Part shown: positions 1 to 7,054 of the stretch, in pieces | Numbering within the stretch: position 1 is the stretch's first letter | Layout: the number at the start of each line of letters is the position of its first letter | Assembly (NCBI GenBank): GCA_025350285.1 | Contig: JANXYE010000562.1 | Coordinates: forward strand, 1 to 8,790 | Reading direction: 5' to 3' | Length of the DNA stretch: 8,790 nt | Source: Chloroflexota bacterium | GTDB lineage: Bacteria; Chloroflexota; Dehalococcoidia; Tepidiformales; Tepidiformaceae | Notes under the pieces: model-generated | Databases searched by the model: none | What the model was told of the DNA's origin: nothing | The model's input: only the letters and a program-made list of their open reading frames with translations | Translations under genes and position numbers: made by a program

Positions 1-708
1 GCTGTGGGCGTCTGGGAGCCAGGTGTGGAAGGGCACAATCGGCAGCTTCACGGCGAAGCCAATGAAGAGGAACAGGAACACCCAGCGAACCGGTAAGACC
101 GTATCGCCAAACGACGCCTGTCCGAGTTGCACGATATCAAACGTCCCGGCATCGAAAGCCAACACGAGGATGCCGACCAGCATGAACGCCGACCCGGCGA
201 TCGTGTAGAGCACGAACTTCGTCGCCGAGTACTCCTTGCGGCCGGAGCCCCAGATGGCTATCAGCAAGAACATTGGAAAAAGCTCGAGGTCCCAGAACAG
301 GAAGAAGAGCATGAAGTCAAGCGAAATGAAGACACCGAGCACGCTGGTGCTGAGTATCATCAGCATCGCGTAGTAGAGCCGCGGCCGCTTGGTTACGCTG
401 AACGAGACGAGCACGGAAGCGAGGGTGAGGAAAGTCGTCAGGACCACCAACGGGAGGCTGATACCATCGACGCCCAGGTGGTAGCGCAAGTTAAATGACC
501 CGACATCCACCCACTTTTCGTTGATCGTGTAGTGAAACCCGCCGGAACCGCTGGGGAAATCGTAAAACAGATAGAGCGAAACGGCGAGCGTGGCTACGGA
601 CGCGAGCAGGGCAACCCACTTGGCCTGTTGCTCGCGGCTCTCCGGCAACAGCGCGATAAGGACGGCCGCCGCCACCGGCAGGAAGAGCAGGATCGTGAGC
701 CACCACAT
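1..708 (-). CDS. nuoM: NADH-quinone oxidoreductase subunit M (NuoM), N-terminal 236 residues, cut by window edge
   Basis: This is an antiporter-like proton-pumping subunit of the complex I membrane arm, related to Mrp Na+/H+ antiporters. Only the first 236 codons are inside the window; the gene runs off at base 1. Visible features are a hydrophobic N-terminus (about 2-22), several further membrane segments, the DGISLPL motif (81-87), the segment FFLFWDLELFPMF (135-147), AVKLPIVPFHTWLPDAHS (219-236) and Lys221, which aligns with the essential pump-channel lysine (E. coli Lys234). The position of the essential glutamate (E. coli Glu144, FWE) is Asp140 here (codon GAC), with Glu142 two residues later. 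The ATG at 708 follows the nuoL stop by 15 nt and has a strong Shine-Dalgarno. NuoM rather than NuoL or NuoN follows from the WLPDAHS ending and the gene order. nuoN probably follows outside the window. Confidence 0.96.
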   Translation of the reverse strand, partial: MWWLTILLFLPVAAAVLIALLPESREQQAKWVALLASVATLAVSLYLFYDFPSGSGGFHYTINEKWVDVGSFNLRYHLGVDGISLPLVVLTTFLTLASVLVSFSVTKRPRLYYAMLMILSTSVLGVFISLDFMLFFLFWDLELFPMFLLIAIWGSGRKEYSATKFVLYTIAGSAFMLVGILVLAFDAGTFDIVQLGQASFGDTVLPVRWVFLFLFIGFAVKLPIVPFHTWLPDAHS

Positions 709-717
709 AGTCCGTCT

Positions 718-723
718 CCTCCT
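718..723 (-). promoter_or_regulatory. Shine-Dalgarno of nuoM
   Basis: A perfect AGGAGG lies 9 nt before the nuoM ATG and abuts the nuoL stop codon TAA. It is the strongest ribosome site in the operon. It sits at the only junction with a real gap (15 nt), which suggests independent re-initiation there instead of overlap coupling. Confidence 0.8.
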
Positions 724-2685
724 TTAGAGCGGGTTGGCCGCGTAAACGGCAATGACGACGGCGACGACACCGGCGGCGATGCCGAGGCCGTAGCCCTGGA
801 TCTGGCCGGACTGAATGAACCGAAGGCGGTCACTGGCCATCGAGGCCACCCGCGCGGAACCGTTGACGACACCATCGACAACGTACTTGTCGTTGAGTTC
901 GAGCAGCCGGTTCCAGCCGCGTTGCAGGACGAGCTTCACGAAGAAGTCTTCGTACAGCCTATCGAAGAACCACTTGTTCTCGAACAGGTTGGTGAGCGGC
1001 GCGAAGCCCATCCGAATCGAGCGGCTCGAGAACCACTGCTTGTAGTAGATGGCCCAGGCGAGGAGGATTCCGCCCGCCGCGAAGGCGGAGGAGGCTATCG
1101 CTACGCCCCACTTGAAGCTCGACTCGGACTTGATCTGGTCCGCGATTTCTAGAGGGAGCGCATCGACGATCAAGTTCCGGAAGCCGTGGTTGAGCGCGAA
1201 GATACCCGCGCCAATAGCCGGCACCGCGAGAATTACGAGTGGCAGCCACATCACGAGGGGCGCCTCGTGCGGGTGGGCGGGGTCCCCGTGGAAGTGGCTG
1301 TCTTCATCGTGATGGTCGACCGGCTGGCCGCCTTTGTACTCGCCGAAGAACACCAGAAAGATGGCACGAAACATGTAGAACGCGGTCATCGCCGATACGA
1401 GGGAGGCCACCACCCAGAGCCCGCGGTTGTCGCGCCAGGCGTCGAGCAGGATTTCGTCCTTCGACCAGAATCCGGCGAGAGGCACGACGCCCGCCAGGCT
1501 CAACGAGCCAATCACACAGGTCACCAGGGTGATCGGCATCTGTTTGCGGAGCCCACCCATCAGGCGCATGTCGAACGTGTTCGTGGCATGGTTCACGTTG
1601 CCGCTGCTGAGGAAGAGGAGCGACTTGAAGAAGGCGTGCGTCAACAGGTGGAAGATCGCGGCGACGTAGCCGAGCGCACCGAGGCCGAGCATCATCAGCC
1701 CGAGCTGGCTCACGGTGGAATAGGCCATCACGCGCTTGAAGTCGGTTTGCACGAGCGCGATGGTCGCCCCTATGAGCGCCGTCGCGGCCCCGATCCAGGC
1801 CACGACGTGGCGGGCGTCGGGGGAGGCTTCGAGTACCGGGAAGAAGCGCGCCATCAAGTACACGCCAGCAGCGACCATGGTCGCCGCGTGGATGAGCGCC
1901 GAAACGGGAGTGGGACCTTCCATCGCGTCTGGCAGCCAGACCTGGAGGGGGAACTGGGCGCTCTTGCCCACCGCCCCGGCGAAGATGCCGAGCGCGAAGA
2001 GGGTCACCAGATAGCCCGGCGTGCCGGAATTGAGCGCCCAAGCCTGGATCGCGGAAACGTCGAAGTTGCCATCGTTTCGCGTGTAGATCAGGAGCAGCGC
2101 GGCGAGCAGCCCAAGGTCGCCGATGCGCGTCACGATGAACGCCTTCTTGGCGGCGGCCGCGGCGCTCGGTTTGTGGAACCAGAAGCCGATGAGCAGGTAG
2201 CTACAGAGGCCGACGAGTTCCCAGAAAATGAAGATCATGAACAGGTTGTCGGCGAGTACGAGCCCGATCATCGAAGTCGTGAACAGGCACATGTGGGCGA
2301 AGTAGCGCCCGATCCCGGGGTCGCCCTTCATGTAGCCGTTCGAATAGACCTGCACGAGAAACGCGACCGACGTGACCACGCAGAGCATCACGGCGGTCAG
2401 CCCGTCGATGCGCACCCCGAAGTTCACCACGAGGTCGCCAGCGCGGAACCATTCGTGGGTGTGGACCGCGATGCCGCCCTTAGCGATGACGTTGAAGAGC
2501 ACGACGTAGCTGAGCACGCAGGCCACGCCGACGGCCGCCGCCGCCAGCCAGCCGGCGACCAGCGGGAGCTTCCGCACGTACAGGACGATCAGCGCCCAGC
2601 CAACGAACGGCGCGGCCAGGATCGCCCAGAGGACCCCCTCGGAGACGGTCGGATGCGCGGCGGCCTCGGTAGCGAGGTGTAGCAT
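724..2685 (-). CDS. nuoL: NADH-quinone oxidoreductase subunit L (NuoL)
   Basis: This is the largest and distal proton-pumping subunit of complex I (653 aa; the E. coli protein is about 613). It is an antiporter-like core with a C-terminal lateral helix that ties the pump modules together. Motifs seen: DGLTAVML (94-101), IFIFWELVGLCSYLLIGFW (151-169) with the pump glutamate Glu156, VGKSAQFPLQVWLPDAMEG (239-257) with Lys241, LIHAATMVAAGVYL (264-277) with His266, LLTHAFFKSLLFL (347-359) with Lys354, and AGFWSKDEIL (404-413) with Lys409. A long amphipathic stretch and a last membrane helix (about 632-650) complete the usual architecture. A charged loop at 457-474 holds six histidines. The ATG at 2685 follows the small upstream gene by 3 nt; GAGGAA 10 nt upstream, inside that gene, is a reasonable ribosome site. 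All pump residues are intact. Confidence 0.98.
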   Translation of the reverse strand: MLHLATEAAAHPTVSEGVLWAILAAPFVGWALIVLYVRKLPLVAGWLAAAAVGVACVLSYVVLFNVIAKGGIAVHTHEWFRAGDLVVNFGVRIDGLTAVMLCVVTSVAFLVQVYSNGYMKGDPGIGRYFAHMCLFTTSMIGLVLADNLFMIFIFWELVGLCSYLLIGFWFHKPSAAAAAKKAFIVTRIGDLGLLAALLLIYTRNDGNFDVSAIQAWALNSGTPGYLVTLFALGIFAGAVGKSAQFPLQVWLPDAMEGPTPVSALIHAATMVAAGVYLMARFFPVLEASPDARHVVAWIGAATALIGATIALVQTDFKRVMAYSTVSQLGLMMLGLGALGYVAAIFHLLTHAFFKSLLFLSSGNVNHATNTFDMRLMGGLRKQMPITLVTCVIGSLSLAGVVPLAGFWSKDEILLDAWRDNRGLWVVASLVSAMTAFYMFRAIFLVFFGEYKGGQPVDHHDEDSHFHGDPAHPHEAPLVMWLPLVILAVPAIGAGIFALNHGFRNLIVDALPLEIADQIKSESSFKWGVAIASSAFAAGGILLAWAIYYKQWFSSRSIRMGFAPLTNLFENKWFFDRLYEDFFVKLVLQRGWNRLLELNDKYVVDGVVNGSARVASMASDRLRFIQSGQIQGYGLGIAAGVVAVVIAVYAANPL

Positions 2686-2688
2686 CGG

Positions 2689-2886
2689 CTAGATCTTCCT
2701 CAGGATTTCGCGGGCCACGTGGGCCTTGCCAGTCGGGACATACAGGGTCCGCTCATCGCGCAGCGAGGCCTTCTCGCCCTGCCTGATGGGCGGGATGACG
2801 CGTATCGAGAGGCCCTCTGCGGCGAACAGCTCGCACCAGGTCTCGGCGATGTAGGCGTTCCGGACGGTCATGAATTCGACCCACAT
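2689..2886 (-). CDS. Small DUF2007-like protein encoded inside the nuo operon
   Basis: A 65-residue soluble protein with no membrane segment, signal peptide or cysteine cluster. It has a short N-terminal strand, a helix around 11-23 (NAYIAETWCELFAAEG), a strand (about 26-32), a basic loop (RQGEKASLRDE, 35-45), a strand (RTLYVP, 46-51) and a C-terminal helix (KAHVAREILRKI, 54-65). This pattern, with E..L...EGL early and a VP....VAREIL tail, resembles DUF2007, a family annotated as putative prokaryotic signal-transducing proteins and of unsettled function. Family assignment is by eye. Codons are strongly G/C at third positions, as in the neighbouring nuo genes, so it looks truly coding. It starts 4 nt after the nuoK stop and ends 3 nt before nuoL, and the nuoL ribosome site lies in its 3' end, so it should be co-translated. 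No good Shine-Dalgarno precedes the ATG at 2886; an in-frame ATG at 2871 (60 aa) is an alternative start. It is not a known complex I subunit. Confidence 0.8.
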   Translation of the reverse strand: MWVEFMTVRNAYIAETWCELFAAEGLSIRVIPPIRQGEKASLRDERTLYVPTGKAHVAREILRKI

Positions 2887-2890
2887 AGGC

Positions 2891-3205
2891 TTACGACTTC
2901 AACAGATTCAGCTGATCGACATCGACGGTCTGCCGGTTACGGTAGACCGAGACGGCGAGGGCGAGCGCAACAGCCGCTTCCGCGGCCGCAACGGTGATGA
3001 CGAACACGACGAACGTCTGGCCCGCCACTTTGTGGGGGGTGTCCTGGAAACGCGAGAACGACAGGAGCGTCAGGTTCACGGCGTTGAGCATCAACTCGAT
3101 GCCCATGAGCACGCCGATAGCGTTGCGCTTCGAAAGCGCGACCGCCAGCCCGAGGCAGAACAGGAGCGCACCGACGACAAGAAAGTGTTCCAGTCCCACT
3201 GTCAT
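2891..3205 (-). CDS. nuoK: NADH-quinone oxidoreductase subunit K (NuoK)
   Basis: A small membrane subunit of complex I (104 aa, usual length about 100) with three transmembrane helices (about 5-24, 29-50 and 62-87). Together with NuoJ and NuoA it forms the proton path next to NuoH. The family hallmark GVLMGIELMLNAVNL (31-45) carries Glu37, and VAAAEAAVALA (72-82) carries Glu76; these align with the two buried glutamates Glu36 and Glu72 of E. coli that are needed for pumping. The ATG at 3205 overlaps the nuoJ stop by 4 nt (ATGA) and is preceded by GGAGG 10 nt upstream. The reading frame is open well upstream of this ATG, antisense to nothing and inside nuoJ, but the ATG is the only start that gives a normal NuoK N-terminus. 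Confidence 0.97.
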   Translation of the reverse strand: MTVGLEHFLVVGALLFCLGLAVALSKRNAIGVLMGIELMLNAVNLTLLSFSRFQDTPHKVAGQTFVVFVITVAAAEAAVALALAVSVYRNRQTVDVDQLNLLKS

Positions 3206-3717
3206 TGGAGTGCGTCCTCCGCTTCCTCTTCCGGCGACCGGACGAGCATGATCGAACCGATGAGCGCCGCCGTGAGCAGCACGGAGGCGATTTCGAACGG
3301 CAGCACCCAGGTGGAAAGCAGCGCCTGGCCAAGATCCGCCGCGGTGATCTCGGGCGCGTCCTTTGCCGTGGTCCACTTCGTGTCCGTGATCACGAACAGG
3401 AGGACCGCCATCAGGGCTATCGAAAGCAAAACGCCGGGCGCCGCCCAGCGTGTCTCGCCGTTGTCGCGGCCAGCTCGTGGCGTGAGGAGGATAGCGAACA
3501 GCACGAGCACGGCGATCGCACCCACGTAAATGATGATCTGGGCCATCCCCAAAAACGGCGCGGAGAGCAAGATGAAGAACCCCGCGACACCGAGGAAGCT
3601 CACGATGAGGAAGAGTACCGCGTGGAGCAGGTTGCGTGAGACCATCACGCCGCCCGCCGAAACGAGCGTCAGTGCGGCGAGCACCCAGAAAGCGAGGTTG
3701 GGGCCGGCGCCGTGCAC
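3202..3717 (-). CDS. nuoJ: NADH-quinone oxidoreductase subunit J (NuoJ), GTG start
   Basis: A membrane subunit of complex I (171 aa; family about 160-200) with five predicted helices. It links the quinone-site subunit NuoH to the antiporter-like pumps. Seen: SRNLLHAVLFLIVSFLGVAG (27-46), the conserved third helix GMAQIIIYVGAIAVLVLF (57-74), where a pi-bulge and conserved Tyr/Gly residues operate in known structures, and LPFEIASVLLTAALIGSI (139-156), a family hallmark. The C-terminus is an acidic tail (EEEAED). The GTG start at 3717 shares one base with the nuoH stop (TAGTG) and has GGGAGG 7 nt upstream. No ATG gives a complete first helix. The stop overlaps the nuoK ATG. Confidence 0.97.
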   Translation of the reverse strand: MHGAGPNLAFWVLAALTLVSAGGVMVSRNLLHAVLFLIVSFLGVAGFFILLSAPFLGMAQIIIYVGAIAVLVLFAILLTPRAGRDNGETRWAAPGVLLSIALMAVLLFVITDTKWTTAKDAPEITAADLGQALLSTWVLPFEIASVLLTAALIGSIMLVRSPEEEAEDALQ

Positions 3718-5012
3718 TATCGCACCTCCCGCGACGGGGCAGGTATGGGGACATAGCCGCTGGCGGTGTTCACGAGCCGGGGCCGCTTCGGAGTCGCCTC
3801 CGGCCGGTAGCCCAGGAGCCGCGCCCAGATGAACACGGCGGCCACGCTCAGGAGGATGTTCACGGCGGCGAAGATGTACACCCAGAAGTTGTCGAAGTTG
3901 CCATCGGTCGCCTTGTTCCAGATGACCTTCTCCGTCGCGATGACGAGCAGGTTGGCGAGCGAAAGCGGCAGCAGGAACTTCCAGGCGAACGTCATCAACT
4001 GGTCGATCCGAAGCCGCGGCAGGGTTCCGCGCGTCCAGATGAAGATGAAGTAGAAGAGGTGCGTCTTAGCGATGATGATCAGCCAGGAAGGGATCCAGCG
4101 GTCGAGCCCGAACATGGACCAGCCGCCAAGGAAGACGGTCGAGGCGAAGGCGGCCGCCGCCAGCGCGTAGCCAATGTCCATGCCGTAGAACAGGCCCCAC
4201 TTCATCCCAGAATACTCGGTCAGGTAGCCGGCCACGATCTCAGATTCGGCCTCGGCGATGTCGGTCGGCGTACGGTTCAGCTCGGCGCTGACACAGAAGA
4301 AGTAGATAAGGAAGGCGAGCGGCTGCAGGAAGATCAGCCAGATGTGGTAGTCGCGCTGCCACTGGACGATGCCGTCGATGCCATCGTGCCCGCCGAGGCG
4401 CATTGTCCCCGTAATGAGCACGACACTGAGCAGCGAAAGGACGAGCGGGACTTCGTAGCTGATAGTCATAGCCACGATGCGCATCGACCCAAAGAGCGAG
4501 TACTTGTTCGCGTGGCTCCAGCCGCCGATGAACGCCGCCAGCACGGGCAAGCCGGAGATCGCGATGAAGTAGACAATGGAGACCGGAATATCAGCGAACA
4601 CGGAGTGCCCGCCAAACGGCACGACCGCGAACAGCAGCACGGCCGGCGCTACGAACACGATCGGCGCGATATACATGACCGCCTTATCCGCCGCCTTCGG
4701 AGTCAACGCTTCCTTCTGGATCAGCTTGATGGCGTCGGCGATCGGCTGGAGGAGCCCGAACTTCCCGACGCGGTTCGGGCCGTAACGCGATTGCATCCGC
4801 CCAATGATCTTTCGTTCGCCCAACACGCCGACGAAGAGCTGCGAGGGCAGCACGAAAATCAGGAAGCTCGCGACGAAGCCCATCAACGCCGCGATGATGT
4901 ACACGAGCGAGTACGGCAGCACGCGATCCAGTTGGTAGAGGATTTCGTGCGAGACGTTGCCGAGGTCGCGGATGTCGTACCAGTTGTCGGTGATCAACAT
5001 GAGGAGGCTCAT
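3717..5012 (-). CDS. nuoH: NADH-quinone oxidoreductase subunit H (NuoH), with C-terminal extension
   Basis: The membrane anchor of the quinone-binding module and start of the proton relay (431 aa; E. coli is about 325). Motifs seen: GERKIIGRMQSRYGPNRVG (65-83), FGLLQPIADAIKLIQKE (85-101), GGWSHANKYSLFGSMR (163-178), SYEVPL (185-190), the acidic quinone-side loop AELNRTPTDIAEAESEIVAG (243-262), TEYSGMKW (265-272) and TRGTLPRLRIDQLM (327-340). The E-channel acidic residues in 251-258 are present. After the point where short homologues end there is an additional hydrophobic helix (about 376-400) and a proline-rich basic tail (401-431). The ATG at 5012 overlaps the nuoD stop by 4 nt (ATGA) and has GGAGAG about 8 nt upstream. 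A second ATG at 5000 has no such site. The stop shares one base with the nuoJ start. nuoI, usually the next gene, is absent. Confidence 0.98.
   Translation of the reverse strand: MSLLMLITDNWYDIRDLGNVSHEILYQLDRVLPYSLVYIIAALMGFVASFLIFVLPSQLFVGVLGERKIIGRMQSRYGPNRVGKFGLLQPIADAIKLIQKEALTPKAADKAVMYIAPIVFVAPAVLLFAVVPFGGHSVFADIPVSIVYFIAISGLPVLAAFIGGWSHANKYSLFGSMRIVAMTISYEVPLVLSLLSVVLITGTMRLGGHDGIDGIVQWQRDYHIWLIFLQPLAFLIYFFCVSAELNRTPTDIAEAESEIVAGYLTEYSGMKWGLFYGMDIGYALAAAAFASTVFLGGWSMFGLDRWIPSWLIIIAKTHLFYFIFIWTRGTLPRLRIDQLMTFAWKFLLPLSLANLLVIATEKVIWNKATDGNFDNFWVYIFAAVNILLSVAAVFIWARLLGYRPEATPKRPRLVNTASGYVPIPAPSREVR
3725..3730 (-). promoter_or_regulatory. Shine-Dalgarno that fixes the GTG start of nuoJ
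   Basis: GGGAGG lies inside the last codons of nuoH, 7 nt before the GTG at 3717. It supports this non-ATG start and translational coupling of nuoH to nuoJ. Confidence 0.75.
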
Positions 5013-6115
5013 CGGTCGATCTCTCCGACCACGATATCGACCGAACCGAGGGCCACGATCGCATCCGCGACGCTGTGGCCGACGGTCATCTGCTTCAGCA
5101 CGCTCAGGTTAATAAAGGATGGCGGGCGAATGTGGAAACGGTAGGGCGATGGCCCTTCGTCGCTGACCAGGTAGTAGCCGAGCTCGCCGCGGGGGCCTTC
5201 GACGCGGGCGTAGGCTTCGCCCTTCGGCGGGCGCAAGGCGAGCGGCACCTGGGTCGAGTGTGGCCCTGATGGCAGGCCGTCGAGGGCCTGCTTGATGATC
5301 TTCACGCTCTGGCGCATCTCTTCGAGCCGGACGATGAAGCGGTCGAAGCTATCGCCCTGGTAGCCGATGGGGATGTCGAAGTCGTACTTCTCGTAGCCGC
5401 AGTAGGGGTCCGCTTTGCGGATGTCCCAGGCGATGCCGCTGCCGCGCAGCATCGGGCCGGCGAGGCTCGCGTTGGCCGCCAGTTCGTGTGGCACCACGGC
5501 AACGCCGCGGGTGCGGGCAAGGAAGATCTCGTTCTCGCTCATCAGGCCTTCGAGTTCATCGACGAAGCCGGGGAGCGTGTCCACGAGCTTCCGCGCATGT
5601 GGCTCGAACTCCTTCGGCAAATCGAACGCGACGCCGCCGATGCGCATGTAGTTGCAGGTGAGCCTCGCTCCGCAGGTCATCTCGAACAGGTCCAGGATTT
5701 TTTCACGCTCACGGAAAGCCCACATGACCGGCGTCTGCCAGGCGCCCGTATCGTTCGTAAACGCGCCGGCCGCCATGCAATGGCTGGCGATGCGCTGGAA
5801 CTCGGCCATGATCACGCGGATGGCGCTGCCGCGGTCCGGCACCTCAATTGTCGCGAGCTTCTCCACCGCCAGGCAGTAGCCGAGGTTGTTCGACATGCTC
5901 GAGAGGTAGTCCGTGCGGTCCGTAAACGGGATGTTCTGCGTGTAGGTACGCTCCTCCGCCAGCTTCTCCATGGAACGGTGGAGGTAGCCCATGACCATTT
6001 CGGCGTCGATGATCCGCTCGCCATCGACCGTGACTTTGACGCGAAACACGCCGTGGGTCGATGGGTGCTGCGGCCCGATGTTGAGGACGAACGGCTCACT
6101 CTTCAAGGCGTTCAT
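5009..6115 (-). CDS. nuoD: NADH-quinone oxidoreductase subunit D (NuoD)
   Basis: The 49-kDa-type subunit that forms most of the quinone-reduction cavity (368 aa, close to the length of unfused NuoD). It descends from the large subunit of [NiFe] hydrogenase but has no metal-site cysteine pairs; it ends in the family sequence VVGEIDR. Seen: IGPQHPSTHGVFRVKV (13-28), whose His17 and His21 line the quinone site; MGYLHRSMEKLAEERTYTQ (42-60); PFTDRTDYLSSMSNNLGYC (63-81), with Tyr70 matching the quinone-headgroup tyrosine (Thermus Tyr87); RGELGYYLVSD (309-319); and RPPSFINLSVL (330-340). The ATG at 6115 overlaps the nuoC stop by 4 nt and gives the normal N-terminus. Starting further upstream, as the open frame would allow, adds a nonsense segment antisense in frame to nuoC. 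In known enzymes this subunit packs against NuoB (cluster N2), whose gene is not here. Confidence 0.98.
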   Translation of the reverse strand: MNALKSEPFVLNIGPQHPSTHGVFRVKVTVDGERIIDAEMVMGYLHRSMEKLAEERTYTQNIPFTDRTDYLSSMSNNLGYCLAVEKLATIEVPDRGSAIRVIMAEFQRIASHCMAAGAFTNDTGAWQTPVMWAFREREKILDLFEMTCGARLTCNYMRIGGVAFDLPKEFEPHARKLVDTLPGFVDELEGLMSENEIFLARTRGVAVVPHELAANASLAGPMLRGSGIAWDIRKADPYCGYEKYDFDIPIGYQGDSFDRFIVRLEEMRQSVKIIKQALDGLPSGPHSTQVPLALRPPKGEAYARVEGPRGELGYYLVSDEGPSPYRFHIRPPSFINLSVLKQMTVGHSVADAIVALGSVDIVVGEIDR

Positions 6116-6639
6116 TCGACCACCACGACGGGCGGGGCATCGCGCCGCGCCGTCCCAGCGAACTCGTTGAGGCCAGGTTGTAACCCGCCGGGCATGGAAA
6201 GGAAGTCCTTGCGCAGGGGCCAGCCTGGGAACCCCTCCCAGAGGAGGATACGGTGCAGGTTCGGGTGGCCTTCGAACTTGATGCCGAAGAGGTCGTAGGT
6301 CTCGCACTCCTGCATCCACGCCCCATACCAGACGCCGGTGACGCTCGGGAGGACGGCGTCATCGCGTTCCCAGCATTCAACTTTCAGCGTCCCGAATTGG
6401 TTCTTGTCGAACGATTGCACGTGGTAGACAACCTCGAAATGGTCCCAGAAATCGACCCCGCAGGTATTCGTGAGGTGGAGGAAGTCCGTCTCGGGATCCA
6501 CCCGCAGCGCTTCCATCGCCTCAAGCATCTTCTCGACGTGGAGATAGCAGGCGGCGTCGGTCGATTTAGCGACCGAACCGGGGACGAGCCGCTCGGCGGC
6601 TTCGGCCATTTCCTGTCCCGTCCACCAGCGTGTGGGCAT
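6112..6639 (-). CDS. nuoC: NADH-quinone oxidoreductase subunit C (NuoC)
   Basis: The 30-kDa-type peripheral subunit that scaffolds the connecting arm with NuoD; it carries no cofactor. It has 175 aa, normal for an unfused NuoC. The family signature is at 108-146: WMQECETYDLFGIKFEGHPN, then HRILLWEGFPGWPLRKDF. Within it the usual E-R-E triplet reads Glu111-Cys112-Glu113 (codon TGC for the middle residue); the rest of the signature (Asp116, GHP, PLRKDF) is kept. The ATG at 6639 shares one base with the nuoA stop (TGATG) and has GGAG 8 nt upstream. The frame is open further upstream to 6759, but that would overlap nuoA and lacks similarity. nuoB normally separates nuoA and nuoC; here they overlap directly. 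Confidence 0.97.
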   Translation of the reverse strand: MPTRWWTGQEMAEAAERLVPGSVAKSTDAACYLHVEKMLEAMEALRVDPETDFLHLTNTCGVDFWDHFEVVYHVQSFDKNQFGTLKVECWERDDAVLPSVTGVWYGAWMQECETYDLFGIKFEGHPNLHRILLWEGFPGWPLRKDFLSMPGGLQPGLNEFAGTARRDAPPVVVVE

Positions 6640-7013
6640 CAGCGCCACTCCAGGGCGCCCTTGCGCCACGCGTAGAGGATGCCGAGACAGAGGATGCCGA
6701 TGAAGCCGACGCCCTCGAAGAACCCGGGCCAGCCCATGGTGTCGTAGATGATGGCCCACGGGAAGAGGAAGACCAGCTCCACATCGAAGAGGACGAAGAG
6801 CAGGGCGATGTAGTAGAAGCGAAAGTTAAACTGGACGAGGCTCGGGCCTTCGGTGCGGAGGCCGCATTCGTAGGTGTCGGTCATCACCGGGTTCGAAGGG
6901 ACATCCGGGCGGACGTTGACCATGCGCAGCGCCCAACTCGTCACCACCGCGCCAAGCGGAAAGATGAGCGAGATGATGACCAGGATCCCAATTTGGCCGT
7001 AATCGTGAAGCAC
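6639..7013 (-). CDS. nuoA: NADH-quinone oxidoreductase subunit A (NuoA), GTG start
   Basis: First gene of the operon: a three-helix membrane subunit (124 aa, usual 115-150; helices about 8-29, 66-90 and 99-117) that packs around NuoH near the quinone site. The family core is obvious: DTYECGLRTEGPSLVQFNFR (46-65), then FYYIALLFVLFDVELVFLFPW (66-86) with conserved Cys50 in the quinone-gating loop and the acidic pair Asp77/Glu79. The start is GTG at 7013. No clear Shine-Dalgarno precedes it, so initiation may be weak, leaderless-like or from a rarer upstream codon; the homology-based N-terminus fits the GTG. A promoter-like element lies about 40 nt upstream. Confidence 0.96.
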   Translation of the reverse strand: MLHDYGQIGILVIISLIFPLGAVVTSWALRMVNVRPDVPSNPVMTDTYECGLRTEGPSLVQFNFRFYYIALLFVLFDVELVFLFPWAIIYDTMGWPGFFEGVGFIGILCLGILYAWRKGALEWR

Positions 7014-7054
7014 GCGCCGCGCCGTTTGTGAAATCTGTCCCGAAGGGCGGCTGA

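Noticed and set aside
1186..2682. 498-codon plus-strand open frame
   Set aside because: It is the antisense shadow of nuoL, with the same charged composition and no ribosome site.
3636..5144. 502-codon plus-strand open frame
   Set aside because: It is the antisense shadow of nuoH. The product is dominated by Arg, Asp, Glu, His and Gln, as mirror frames of hydrophobic proteins are.
6116..6319. Upstream extension of the nuoD frame to a start at 6319
   Set aside because: The added 68 residues lie out of frame inside nuoC and show no similarity to NuoD. The ATGA overlap start at 6115 gives the normal N-terminus.
6630..6660. A hidden or fused nuoB between nuoA and nuoC
   Set aside because: The genes overlap by one base, and neither protein contains the adjacent-cysteine cluster motif of NuoB.
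6640..6759. Upstream extension of the nuoC frame
   Set aside because: It overlaps nuoA in another frame. The ATG at 6639 with GGAG gives a standard-length protein.
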